This document shows positions 24,173-34,439 of a DNA stretch of 64,000 bases, piece after piece. Within the stretch, counting starts at the first letter, position 1. Every line of letters begins with the position of its first letter. This DNA is from Culex pipiens pallens. Lineage: Eukaryota; Arthropoda; Insecta; Diptera; Culicidae. The notes beneath the pieces were generated by a model, which saw nothing but the letters and a program-made list of their open reading frames with translations, ran no database searches and was not told where the DNA came from. Where the stretch lies: NCBI RefSeq assembly GCF_016801865.2, contig NC_068938.1, positions 80,172,389-80,236,388 of the forward strand. The letters run 5' to 3'. The translations under genes and the position numbers were made by a program.

Positions 24173-25014
24173 CGATTACAAGTTTTGTTAGTAGGACACC
24201 AAAAGTCGTTAAGCAATAAATTACTAATTAAACCCAAATCGACTAGAAATGTAAGTCAACGCTGTTGAATATTCATTCCCAACTCTCATTCATCACATTC
24301 GTTATGCCCATAATTGATCGGGCGTTCATTAGTAAAGCAAACAAGTGCGCCCACGCGCGCGAGCAGCACTTCCTCGTCATTCGTCAATATTAACATTTCC
24401 GGGTGGGGGAGGGGAAATGCGAGAGGTTGTCGAACTTTTTATTCCGAATAAATTTCCTCCGCCATGATGACAAGACGACAAAAAAGACCCCCCGCCAGGA
24501 TAAAGCGCGCTCCCAACCGATATCCGGAGAATTATAACCCAGAACCGATAGCGAAGAGTTACACTTCCCGGAGAATTTAATTTTAATTTTATGCAAATAC
24601 CGCAGGCAAATAACTCTCGCACGCTGTGAGAACAACGAATGTGTGTGTGTGCACATTTTTTGGTTAACCTCTTCTCGAGTAAAATATTCATTATAGAATG
24701 AAGTTTCAGGTCGATCTAGGACGAAAAGAACATCGGTGGGGCACGAACACCGGAAGAAGGGTGCTCTGACAGCAGGAAAGGAAAGAAAAGGCAAAGACAT
24801 TAAATATTCAGGACTATTGGAAATTTCATGGAGTTCATTTTTATCAAACTTGTTTACCCCTTAACCTCGAGACAGGGAAAAAGCAGGAAGTATATAAACA
24901 AAAAGAAATAAGCGCCCACATTTGTTCGTCTTGCTTGTGAAGTGGGCACATTGACTGGACTTTTTCCATGGACAGTCACAAAATATCTAAGGAAGTAGAT
25001 GGTCTTGTCTTGTC
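24173..25014. other. Unique intronic island
   Basis: Mixed-composition DNA with a GC-richer core at 24330-24780. The two minus-strand frames of 104 and 136 codons show no family. No repeat was recognised. Confidence 0.35.
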
Positions 25015-26797
25015 GTGGGTTTAGCATTCTCATATGTTCTTGCCTCAAATTTTCTTGTCTCAAGTGTTCTAGTCTTATTTTTCTTGTCTCAAATGTTCTT
25101 GGTCCAAACACTTTTGTTTAATTTATCCATGTCTGAAATATTGTTGTCAAAATTGTCTCAATAGTCCTTGTCTCAATCATTTTTGTCTCAAAAGTTCTTT
25201 TCCCAATTTTACGTGTCTCAACTATTCTTGTCTCAATTGTTCTGGTCCTGTTTTTTACTTTTCTAATTGTTCTGGTCTGTATTGTTATTGTCTCAATTGT
25301 CCTTGTCTCAATTGCCTCAATTTTTTGTCTCATCCATTGATGTCTTAATTGTTTTTGTCTCAATAATTATTCAAATTACTCGTGTCTCAAATGTTCTGGT
25401 CTCGATTGGACTTGTTTCAATTGTTCTTGTCTCAGCCATTGGTGTCTTAACTCTTCTTGTCTGAATTGTTCTAGTCTCAATTGTTCTAGTCTCAATTGGT
25501 TTTGTCCAAACTGTTTCGCCTCAATTGTTCTTGACGTATCAATCATTGTTGCCTAATTTGTTTTGTCCCAATTGTTCTTGTTTCAATAATTGCTGTCTAA
25601 ATAGTTTTTGTCTCATGATTTTTTTTTTCAAATTGCTCATGTCTGAAATATTCTTGTCTCGATTGGTCTTGTTTCAATTCCTGTTGTCTCGATTTTTCTT
25701 GTCTCAATTATCCTCGTCTCAATGGAGCTTCAACAATTTATAACTAATTATAATTGTCTTGTCTCAATTATGCGAATATGAGACAATGAACAGTTCTTTT
25801 CCCAATTCTACTGGTCTCAACTATTCTTGTCTCAATTGTCTCGATTGGAATTGTTTTAATTGTTCTTATCTCAATCATTGTTGTCCTTGTCTTAATTGCC
25901 TCAATTTTCTAGTCCCAATTGTTGATGCATTGGTCACTTGAGACTCAATGAATTGGTCACTTGAGACGAGCTCAATCATTGATGTCTTAATTGTTCTTGT
26001 CTCTATAATTATTCAAATTGCTCATGTCTCAAATGTTCATGTCTCGATTGGACTTGATTTAATTGTTCTTGTCTCAGCCTTTGATGTCTCAATTGTTCTT
26101 GTCTCAATTGTTCTTGTCTCAGTAATTTTTCAAATTGCTCATGTCTCACATATTCTTGTCTCGATTTTTCTTGTCTTAATTGTTCATATCTCAATCATTG
26201 TTGCCTCAATTGTTCTTGTTTTAATTGTTTTTTTTTTCAACTCCATTTTTCTTGTCTCAATCATTGTTGCCTCAATTTGCTTGTCCCAATTTTTCTTGTC
26301 TCAATTATTGTTCAAATTGCTCGTGTCTCAAATGTTCTTGTTTCGATTGTTCCTGTCTCAATCATCGTTGTCTGAATTGTTCTTGTCTCAGTCATTTATG
26401 TCTCAATTGTTCTTGTCTCAATAATTGATGTCTCAATTGTTCTTGTCTCAGTCATTGATGTCTCAATTGTTCTTGTCTCAATAATTGATGTCTCAATTGT
26501 TCTTGTCTCAACAATAATTCAAATTACTCTTGTCTTAAATATTCTTGTCTCGATTGGTCTTGTATCAATAGATCCTGTCTCGATTTTTCTTGTCTCAATT
26601 ATGCTTAATCATTGTTGCCTCAATTTTTCTTGACTTAATCATTGATGTCTTTGTTGTTTTTGTCTCATTTTTTTCGAAATGTTCATGTCTCAAATATTCA
26701 AATACTCAGCCAATGATATCTCAATTGTTTTTTGTTTAAATTGTTCTGTCTCAATTGTTCTTGTCTCAATCGTTTTTGACTCAATTGTTTTTGGCCA
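25015..26797. repeat. Degenerate 15-bp TTGTCTCAATTGTTC minisatellite, left part
   Basis: Units of the form TTGTCTCAATTGTTC recur in 15-bp register, cleanest near 26060-26510. Because 15 is divisible by three, open frames with five-residue periods appear on both strands; they are not genes. The core GTCTCAA is shared with the 9-bp array upstream. Confidence 0.85.
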
Positions 26798-26824
26798 CAT
26801 TGTTCTTGTCTCAATCAATGATGT
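26798..26824. repeat. Target-site duplication, left copy (27 bp)
   Basis: The block starting CATTGTTCTTGTC and ending CAATGATGT is repeated exactly at 27378-27404. It lies in a tandem repeat, but the exact 27-base identity on both sides of the SINE supports a target duplication. Confidence 0.75.
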
Positions 26825-27162
26825 GTGTGTGTGTGTGTGCAACCAACCAAACGGGACCACGCGGCCGCTTCTTACAAATTGAGTTGTTTCCATGTATTTT
26901 TAGATCTACATTCTATACATGCAAATAACTCGCATAGGCATTTGGAAGGTGTTAGCTCTGTCGAGCTTCGGTGACCCATTTCTACGCTGGCTAGCCAAGC
27001 GCGAGGTACTTCAGCTTTATCGACAAGCCCCGCCCTGAAGAACGTTTGCACCAATCGGGTTCAAACGTTATTTAGAACTTCCGAACCCTTGTCAAATGGA
27101 CAAGGACCCAGCGCGTATATAGTTGGTAGCAACAGTATTCCTAATTCCAGTTTTAGCTCACC

Positions 27163-27240
27163 AAGTCGCGATGGCCTAGTGGTTAGCATTTTTGCTTACC
27201 GATCCAAAGGACGGGGGATCGAACCCCGACTCGATCGACT
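27163..27240 (+). repeat. tRNA-like unit inside the SINE, plus orientation
   Basis: A box A-like sequence GATGGCCTAGTGGTTAGCA and a box B GGATCGAACCC are spaced as in a tRNA. Acceptor ends AGTCG and CGACT can pair. The anticodon arm is poor, so this is a tRNA-derived module rather than a tRNA gene. Confidence 0.65.
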
Positions 27241-27300
27241 TTGATTTTTCGTTCATGTTCAGAGTTTCGAGATTTATATTTCCTATACTTTCTCGGTGGG

Positions 27301-27377
27301 AGCAGATGGGAATCGAACCCAGGACCATTCGCGCATACAAAGCGAACACCGTAACCAGTCAGCCACGGCCGCTCCGT
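27301..27377 (-). repeat. tRNA-like head of the SINE, minus orientation
   Basis: On the minus strand box A (GTGGCTGACTGGTTACGG) and box B (GGTTCGATTCC) are well formed. The acceptor GGAGCGG-like 5' side faces CTGCTCC. The anticodon loop TTTGTAT suggests derivation from a Thr (TGT) type tRNA. The closely similar 58949-59022 belongs to the same family. Confidence 0.7.
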
Positions 27378-27404
27378 CATTGTTCTTGTCTCAATCAATG
27401 ATGT

Positions 27405-27930
27405 CTCAAATGTTCTTGTCTCAGCCATTTATGTATCAATTGATTTTGTCTGTATTATTCTGTCTCAATTGTTCTAGTCTCAAATATTTTTGTCTCTATT
27501 GTTCTTGTCTCAGGCATTGATGTCTCAAATGTTCTTGTCTCAGCCATTTATATCTCAATTGATCTTGTCTGTATTATTCAATCTCAATTGTTTTAGTCTC
27601 ACATATTTTTGTCTCAATTGTTCTTGTCTCAAACATCGTTGTCTCAATTGTTATGTCTGAGTCATTGATGTCTCAATCATTAATGTCTCAATTGATCTTG
27701 TTTAATCTGTTCTGTCTCAATTGTTGTTGTCTAAAAAATATACAAATTGCTAATGTCTCAAATATTTTTGTCTCGAGTGGTCTTGTTTCAATTGTTCCTG
27801 TCTCAATTTTTCTTGTCTCAGTCATTTATGTCTCAATAGTTGTTGTCTTAATGATTGATGTCTCAATTGTTATGTCTCAATTTCTCATGCCTCAAATGAT
27901 CCTGTCTTATCTCAACTGTTTTTGTCCCAT
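27405..27930. repeat. Degenerate 15-bp TTGTCTCAATTGTTC minisatellite, right part
   Basis: Continuation of the array at 25015-26797 after the SINE, with the same unit and increasing divergence towards 27930. Confidence 0.8.
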
Positions 27931-29765
27931 TTCAGTTGACTGCCTTAACTTTAAAGTCCTTCAACTTTTCAAAACACAGCTTAAAACTTCTACCAAAACC
28001 TCAAAAAGGAAGAGCCCCTCCGCAGCAACCGTTTGAGTGATTCCATTCAATTAAACAGTCAACCCACTTCGAAACTTCCGTTTGCGGTAGAAATTTCATT
28101 TACTTCAACTCCTGACCAGGTACCAATTAAGCTTCCGCTTCTTCCCGGGCTTTCCCAGACCATTTCATCGGTAACGATTACTGCGCGTGGGATCAACCCC
28201 GGAGCGTTAGAGCTAACCCCCAACTACCAGGATGAAAAACGGGCAACTTTCAGAAAAGGACTTGTCCCTAGGAATTGTATTTAAGCGTTGCTCCGACTCC
28301 AAATGGGTTCATTCAATTATGAAAAATACACCTTTTGCGCTGCCGGGTTGGATTTCCGGTGGCGGGGAAGGTCAGCCAGTGGCGGCGGGTCACACAGAAC
28401 TTGCCCGAGGCGGGTGTGTCTCGGGTGGGTGGAACGGCAAATAGAACCTGCTGCGAGTGCCACCCTTTAAATGGGCGGGGGAAGCGGGACTGTTTAAGGG
28501 ATTCCGAATGTATATTTAATATTAGGTGCGTTCTGTGGGTAAGAAAGCAATTTAAAATGGTTCACTGGAACGGCGCTGGATATGGTAATGAAATATAGGG
28601 GATAAGGTCCAAATGAGATATTTAAGTTTTGGTCATATACAATACATAAAGGCCGGCAGCGAAATTATGGAAAAGTATAGTATAGTATAGCCTATCTCCA
28701 TCCTGGCAGTTATATTCCAAGATTCAAAAGTCAAAGATAAAAATAGATTCCCACTACTAACGACCCTCCCCTACGCCACCCAGAATGGTAAAAAGGGTTC
28801 TCCCGGAGAAGCGTTATTTACCGTTTCCGATTCAAGGACCAACCCAGCCGGTAAAGAGGGCACGTTTTAGTGGGGAGGTTTAAACCCGGGAAGAAGAACT
28901 ACGACGACGCATCGTGCGATAAGCACCAATAATAAGGAGGTGGTGCGTGCGTATGCAAAGCAACGTTTCCGTCGGGTCGTAGATAATTGCCGCACAGGAT
29001 CTGCCTGCTTGCGTTGGAAATGGGACACAATAAATAAACATTAACATCGGTGGCAGAAGGTTTTTGTTGCGGTGTGTGCGGAGAAAGTGTGAAATTCAAG
29101 AATCCAGCCAATTCCGACTCAACAAGCCAGAACTCTGGAGGCTGCCGTAATGAAACGTTTCGTTTACCGTTAATTTGCATACTCATTAGGGGTTTTGGGG
29201 GAATTTCGGCTCGAATTAGATTCTTGATTGAAATTTTAATCCCATAGCTTTGAGCGGCACGGTACATCAAACATTCGTCGGGAAATGCAATATTTCATGT
29301 GAGTCCCCCTTAAGCTTTGGGGTTTCGGAATTTCATCCTGCTCATAATGCGCTTCAAATTTCCAATTAATGCTGCTGCATATCATCAACGTCATCGCCGA
29401 ACGGACACATAACTGCGGCAACATTAGCTAGAAATTCCAGCATGAAACCGAGAGGAATTTGCCAATTTTTGACCTCACTACAAATAAGTACAACATTCAG
29501 CAAACTACCCAAGTTAAATTGAATGACGCACCTTCGCAGAATCTCACAACAATCCCTCACAGACACGCAGGTAATGTTTGCAACGGGATTCAATTTAGTT
29601 GCATCAGTCCCCCCCGATCATGGCTGCCCCGGGAGGGTGCGTGTTAAATCAAACGGAAAATTCATCAACGTTCAACAATCAGGGAGGTGTATTGGGCGTG
29701 GTCATGGAATAAGTGATGGAGACGCAAAGGCAGAAAGCCATGCGTCTCCATTGAAAGTTTAAATT
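27931..29765. other. Unique intronic DNA
   Basis: Moderately GC-rich DNA with short overlapping frames on both strands (60-127 codons), none recognisable. A short ATAGTATAGTATAG run occurs near 28676-28690. No delimited repeat was seen. Confidence 0.35.
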
Positions 29766-30709
29766 TTGCTTTCGACATTGTAGTTGGGTTTCTTTGTCTA
29801 CGTTTTCACAAATTGACTTTTCATTTTAGTTTTTAATTCTTATGAAACTTTATCCATGAATTTCATATGCCAAAAAAGCTTTTTTGCATCATTAGCATTT
29901 TCATACAAGTTTTCATAAAAAAAAAATGCGGGCTGGTCAAACACAATAGTTAGCTAAGTTCAAAATGTTTTAAAATTGTAACTCGGGAAGGAATTTTCTG
30001 ATCGATTTAGTGTCTTCAACAAAGTTGAAAATTATTATAAGAACTGTAAAAAAATGGTTAAACGGAAAAAAATCACGATATTTTTTCACTTTATACAAAG
30101 CTCCGCTGTAAAGCTGCGAACCGGAGATTCGCAGTGACTTTTTGGAATTTAGACAGTCTGGAACGCATGAATTACCCCATAATCGATTTCCCGCACGGGA
30201 AATTGGAAATTGTTGCATATATCTGTAGTTGGCAAATGTGCAATAAATCTTAATTGTTGGTGATTTTAAACACGTTTTGCAAAATTTCAGAGTCAAAATT
30301 GGTTGAATATTGTAGATTAATTTGAGACAACTTTTTTTTTGAAAAATCTTGCAAAAATACTTGGAAATTGAATATTTAATAGATTTTTTTCCAGCTGATT
30401 TTCACACAATTTTTTTTTGTATTTCGTCGCATCTGTCAATAGGACGCAAAAATTAAAGACATTTCTTCTGCAAAATTTCTGTTGGTAAACAATCGACGCC
30501 ATATTTCTAATGTTGTTTATCAGCCCATAAACCTGACTTTATATTACAAGAAGTTGAATTTCGAGAAAAACATATTTTTCTACAGTCAAGATACTTTTAT
30601 GAGTTTTAGGAGACAAAAAGAAATCTTTTTAGTTTTATAAGTTTTTGAAAGTTTTAGGGGACTAAATTGAAATCTTTTGAGCCAGAGTTAAGGATGGAAT
30701 CCAATCTGT
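29766..30709. repeat. AT-rich DNA with fragments of the dispersed repeat
   Basis: TTTTTTGCATCATTAGCATTTTC near 29880 and CTGATCGATTTAGTGTCTTC near 29998 match blocks of the repeat at 11345-12335 and 49652-51205. The rest is AT-rich DNA without features. Confidence 0.5.
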
Positions 30710-30717
30710 ACCGGTAC

Positions 30718-31100
30718 TAGAGCTGGGACTTCGGATATTCGGATAGTTTGCAGCATTAATGATTCTATTAGGAAATGAACTAACTTATACAAGCCAGCTT
30801 TGTCTCACGACTGTGGGGTGACATGGAGATGAAAGAAAATAATTTTACAGGTTTTCAAAAGACCTTTAATTTTGTATTACATGATTTATGGACGAATACT
30901 ATTATCCAAAAAACTATCTGATCCGTTACATATTTATTCTTAAATCTATTTTGGGTTCATCAAATATTCTTATCCAAATTTTTTTCAGTTCTGATACGAT
31001 TTTCGTATATCTCTTTTGATTTGGTTTGATTGAAAAGATGATATCTGAATTTATATAGCAAAAAATGTAAATTATCCGGATATCCGAAGTCCCAGCTCTA
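30718..31100. mobile_element. hAT-type MITE with 8-bp target duplication
   Basis: A 383-bp non-coding element starts TAGAGCTGGGACTTCGGATA and ends with the reverse complement of most of that sequence. It is flanked by perfect 8-bp duplications ACCGGTAC at 30710-30717 and 31101-31108. An 8-bp duplication with TAG...CTA ends fits the hAT superfamily. Confidence 0.88.
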
Positions 31101-31760
31101 ACCGGTACCAAAGCCATATTTTATGAAAAAAATGATTATGGAAAAAATCTGATTATAATACATCAAATTCATTTAAGATGTATACAGTTTGTTTAAAAAA
31201 GTGCACCGTTTTCAAGTTTAAGGTAAAATTTTATGCAACTTAGACATTGTTTAATGAAGCAAAAGGTTTTCTGCAAATCATGTTTTTGTAAAGATGTCAA
31301 CTGGGAATTTTCAGTTCTTCCACAATACTAATTTTTTCAAAATTTTCTATTGAACATCAGAAAATGTTTAAAAACTAATTTTGAACTAGTTCAAATATTT
31401 TGTTGAATTTGGAAAAAAAAAATTAAAAGCCGAAAAACTCACATATGTTTCACTTTTAAGCTTCGAAAATCGAACCAAAAGTTGCCATTAGAGGATGACG
31501 ATTCTCGAGATTTTTATTTTTCCGGGAATCAAGAGTTGAATTTTGCAATTTTCCGGGAATTGCTGGAACCCGGGAATTTTATATTTTACTAATAAAGAAA
31601 AGTTTAAAATTGTAATGGAAAACCACAGTTTTAACGATTGAATTAAAAAATGTTTAGAAATACACTAGTTGTTTGCAATCATAAGTTGTTTTGCAATCAT
31701 AAGTTGCCAAAACATCTCTTCAGGAATAAATGTTTTTTGCGGAAAAAAGTGTTTACTATA
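31101..31760. other. AT-rich intronic sequence, possible decayed repeat
   Basis: Contains CCGGGAAT words near 31530-31575 of the kind also seen near 42300 and 49230. This suggests decayed members of a common repeat, but no ends were found. Confidence 0.35.
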
Positions 31761-32671
31761 CACACTTAGATTTTTTTACCGTACTCGGTAATTTTTTTAC
31801 CGAAATCTCAACAGCCGAGCGCTCGGTAGCCAGCCCGGTAAAAAATAGATTTACAGAGTACTCAGTAAACTTGATTTTGACAGCTCCGGTTAATCTGTAC
31901 CGAGGAGCTCGGTAAAATTTTAACGGGCACTCAGTTTAATTTCGGAACAATTACCGAGCTTACAGTAATGCCTTTTCCCCTTTTTGTTCATATTGATTTT
32001 GAAGGTTAGAATAACAAAAAAACATTTATTTACAATAAAATTAACGAACATTCCACAAATTTAAAAGCACGCATGTTTCAGAGATCCAAAATAATAGTTT
32101 TGAAGTTAGTCCGGAGCCAAGTTCTTAATAAACATTACTTTTTAACAGAATCATATCGTCTGAAGAATATCTCTGCATTTTATCTTGCCTGAAGGAAAGT
32201 TTATATTTAATCAGAACATCAATTAATTTTTAAATGAAAATAACCTTACCTCTATAATGATAGCCAAAGTTTTTCATAAATGTGTTGTTTTTATAACTAT
32301 TTAAGCAAACTTCCATCACACCGATCATTTTTAACCGTTTTCTAAGCGTCAGCAAAACACATGAAATGACAGCTAAGTTTCAACAGTAGAGCTCAGTAAT
32401 ATTTACTGAGTTCCCAGTTAAATTCACCAAAATTTACCGAGCAATCAGTACTTCAATTACCGAGCTGTTAAAAATAACCGAACACATGAGTTTACTGAGT
32501 TAATCAGCAGAATGAAATACCGTAGTTTGGTAATTTATGCTGAACTTCAGTAAATATTTAACTGTAGCATGGTAATTTTGACAAAAACTACTGATAGCTC
32601 AGTAAAATATCACTTTTACTGAGCAATCTCAGTAAAAAAATTACCGAGTAACGAATTCCTGATTTAGTGTG
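31761..32671. mobile_element. Non-autonomous element full of TTACCGAG/CTCAGTAA words
   Basis: Ends CACACTTAGATT and AATCAGGAATTCG-side GATTTAGTGTG form a short inverted repeat, with TA outside (31759-31760 and 32672-32673). Both end regions are dense in CTCGGTAA, TTACCGAG, CTCAGTAA and TTACTGAG words in both orientations, while the middle is plain AT-rich. It is 911 bp and non-coding, a Tc1/mariner-like MITE by target preference. Confidence 0.75.
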
Positions 32672-33716
32672 TACATTGGAATTTCATAAAAATTAAAAAT
32701 ATTTTTAAACGAGCTCAAGCATGTTAACTATTATCATTAATGCAGGAAAATGCATTTCAGATTGTTTTCACTTGATTAGACTTCTAATTCAGTTTTTTTT
32801 TTTAAGAATTCACCAGATTTTTCTAACCATTATTAAAGGGGGTATAACTTCGAAAAATAATTGCGCAAATAACATCGAAAAGTTTTTTTTGATAAATTTC
32901 CTATTTCATTTATTTTTGTGTTATGTATATTCATTTATACAAAATATTTTCAAGTATCCAATCACAATCTGTGATTTCTTAGCTCAAAACATTTGAAAGT
33001 GTTTTTTCCGTTCTCAACTGTTAAGGAAAACTGGACTGAATATTAACAATTGGCCACCTAAAATTTTGTAAAAAAATGTCAGAATTTTACTTGAATAACA
33101 ACTTATTTTAGGTGCCTTTCCTAAATTGAAAATTAATTGCCTCCAAATTTTGAAATAACATTGCAAAAGAGAAGTCTCTCTTATCTTATAGCGATTCATT
33201 GTAAAAAAAAGTTTTGAAAAAATAACTTTATATGTTTCTCTTTGTTTACTTTTTGATCATCGACGACCGTTTATTTCAAAACTTTCCTTCGTAAAATCGC
33301 GATGGCTACAAGGAAACCTCTTATGTTTACATAACAAAATTGTTGTAATTGTCTGCTCTACTACTTGTCAATTTGATTCAAAAAGTACTTTAAATTTACC
33401 TTACAATGACATACCTCAAAAATTTTTATAGTTTAGTATTCATTACATGAAAGAATTTTTGAAACTGATTGCAAAAAAATGTTTTGAATAACATTGGAGA
33501 CAGTAGATCAGGGGATGAATCAAAAATCATATCGGTAGTTCCCGTAGTATTGAAGATACCAAAAAGTCTGTGACAAAAATCTTGGTTCAAAAGCTATGGT
33601 TGAAGTGTACCGTTAAATCCGAAAATGCGCGATTTGTTAACAGCAACCGCATTTTAAAATATTTTCAGTAGTGACAAAGACGAATAATGATCAATGGGTT
33701 TTCTTTTTGGACAAAT
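32672..33716. other. AT-rich intronic sequence, no feature
   Basis: A plus-strand frame of 91 codons at 32721-32996 is phenylalanine/isoleucine-rich and looks like AT-rich chance sequence. Nothing else was recognised. Confidence 0.4.
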
Positions 33717-34357
33717 CGTCAGCTGTGTGCTATCTTGTGACATAGACCATTTTGGTCGAAAATGAGTTAATGATGATGTTTTGCTATACTTAACAAACAC
33801 TACAAGATGCTTTAACCCGATTTTGGAAACTCGCTTCCGTTTCTCGGATATCGCAATACACACTTGTGACATAGACCAATTTATCATCAAAATGATCGTG
33901 CACACTTGTGACACGTCATACATGTTGTTGGAAAATGTGGAAATTTGTTCTTGTTTTGCACAAATTTATGTTGATACACTCTTCCTAAAGGCAATGCAAA
34001 CTTTTGTTTTTGAAAATATACTGATTAAGTCGATTAATCTATTGATTTAAGTATACTTTAGTTTGTATGGGATTTCTGTGCACACTTGTGACACGTAGTA
34101 CAATTTTACTTTCGAAACACACTTGTGACACGTGCTTTTCAGATTTTTGATTACATAATTTACTATATCTTTTAACTGGTGTAACCAAATTAGTTGAAAC
34201 TTGGAGCGTTTGTTAAGCGATAGTACACGAACCGATTGCTCCAAAAAGTTGGGTTCTACCATTCATAGTTTTGAAAATATTTTTCATCAAACTTTAAAAA
34301 TCGATTTTCTCGAATAGTACTAAATGGTCGTTGTCACAAGATAGCACACAGCTGACG
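33717..34357. mobile_element. MITE with 26-bp CGTCAGCTGTGTGC inverted termini
   Basis: Starts CGTCAGCTGTGTGCTATCTT (through GTGACA) and ends with the exact reverse complement. AAAT lies on both sides (33713-33716 and 34358-34361), probably a 4-bp duplication. Internally CACACTTGTGACACGT-type words occur five times in a row of variants (33860, 33900, 34080, 34120 and nearby). It is 641 bp and non-coding. Confidence 0.85.
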
Positions 34358-34439
34358 AAATCAGTATTGGTGTAATGATTTTTGGCACGGAACCTTCAAA
34401 CTAAAATTTAACTTTTTTCTAAAATAATCCTTACGATTT

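Larger units (their letters stand above)
26825..27377 (-). mobile_element. SINE with two facing tRNA-like heads and (CA)n tail
   Basis: A 553-bp insertion in the 15-bp array with an exact 27-bp duplication. Read on the minus strand, it begins with a tRNA-like head (27301-27377) and ends in a (CA)n run abutting the left duplication, so it was inserted in minus orientation. A second tRNA-like unit of opposite orientation lies at 27163-27240. No protein frame is present. Confidence 0.8.

Noticed and set aside
27163..27377. Functional tRNA genes
   Set aside because: The tRNA-like units lie inside a SINE with target duplication and have defective anticodon or acceptor pairing. The same holds for 47775-47850 and 58949-59022.
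25118..28036. Short frames with ETRTIE, QEQLRQ or SIVLVS periodic peptides
   Set aside because: Translations of the 15-bp TTGTCTCAATTGTTC array, whose period is a multiple of three.
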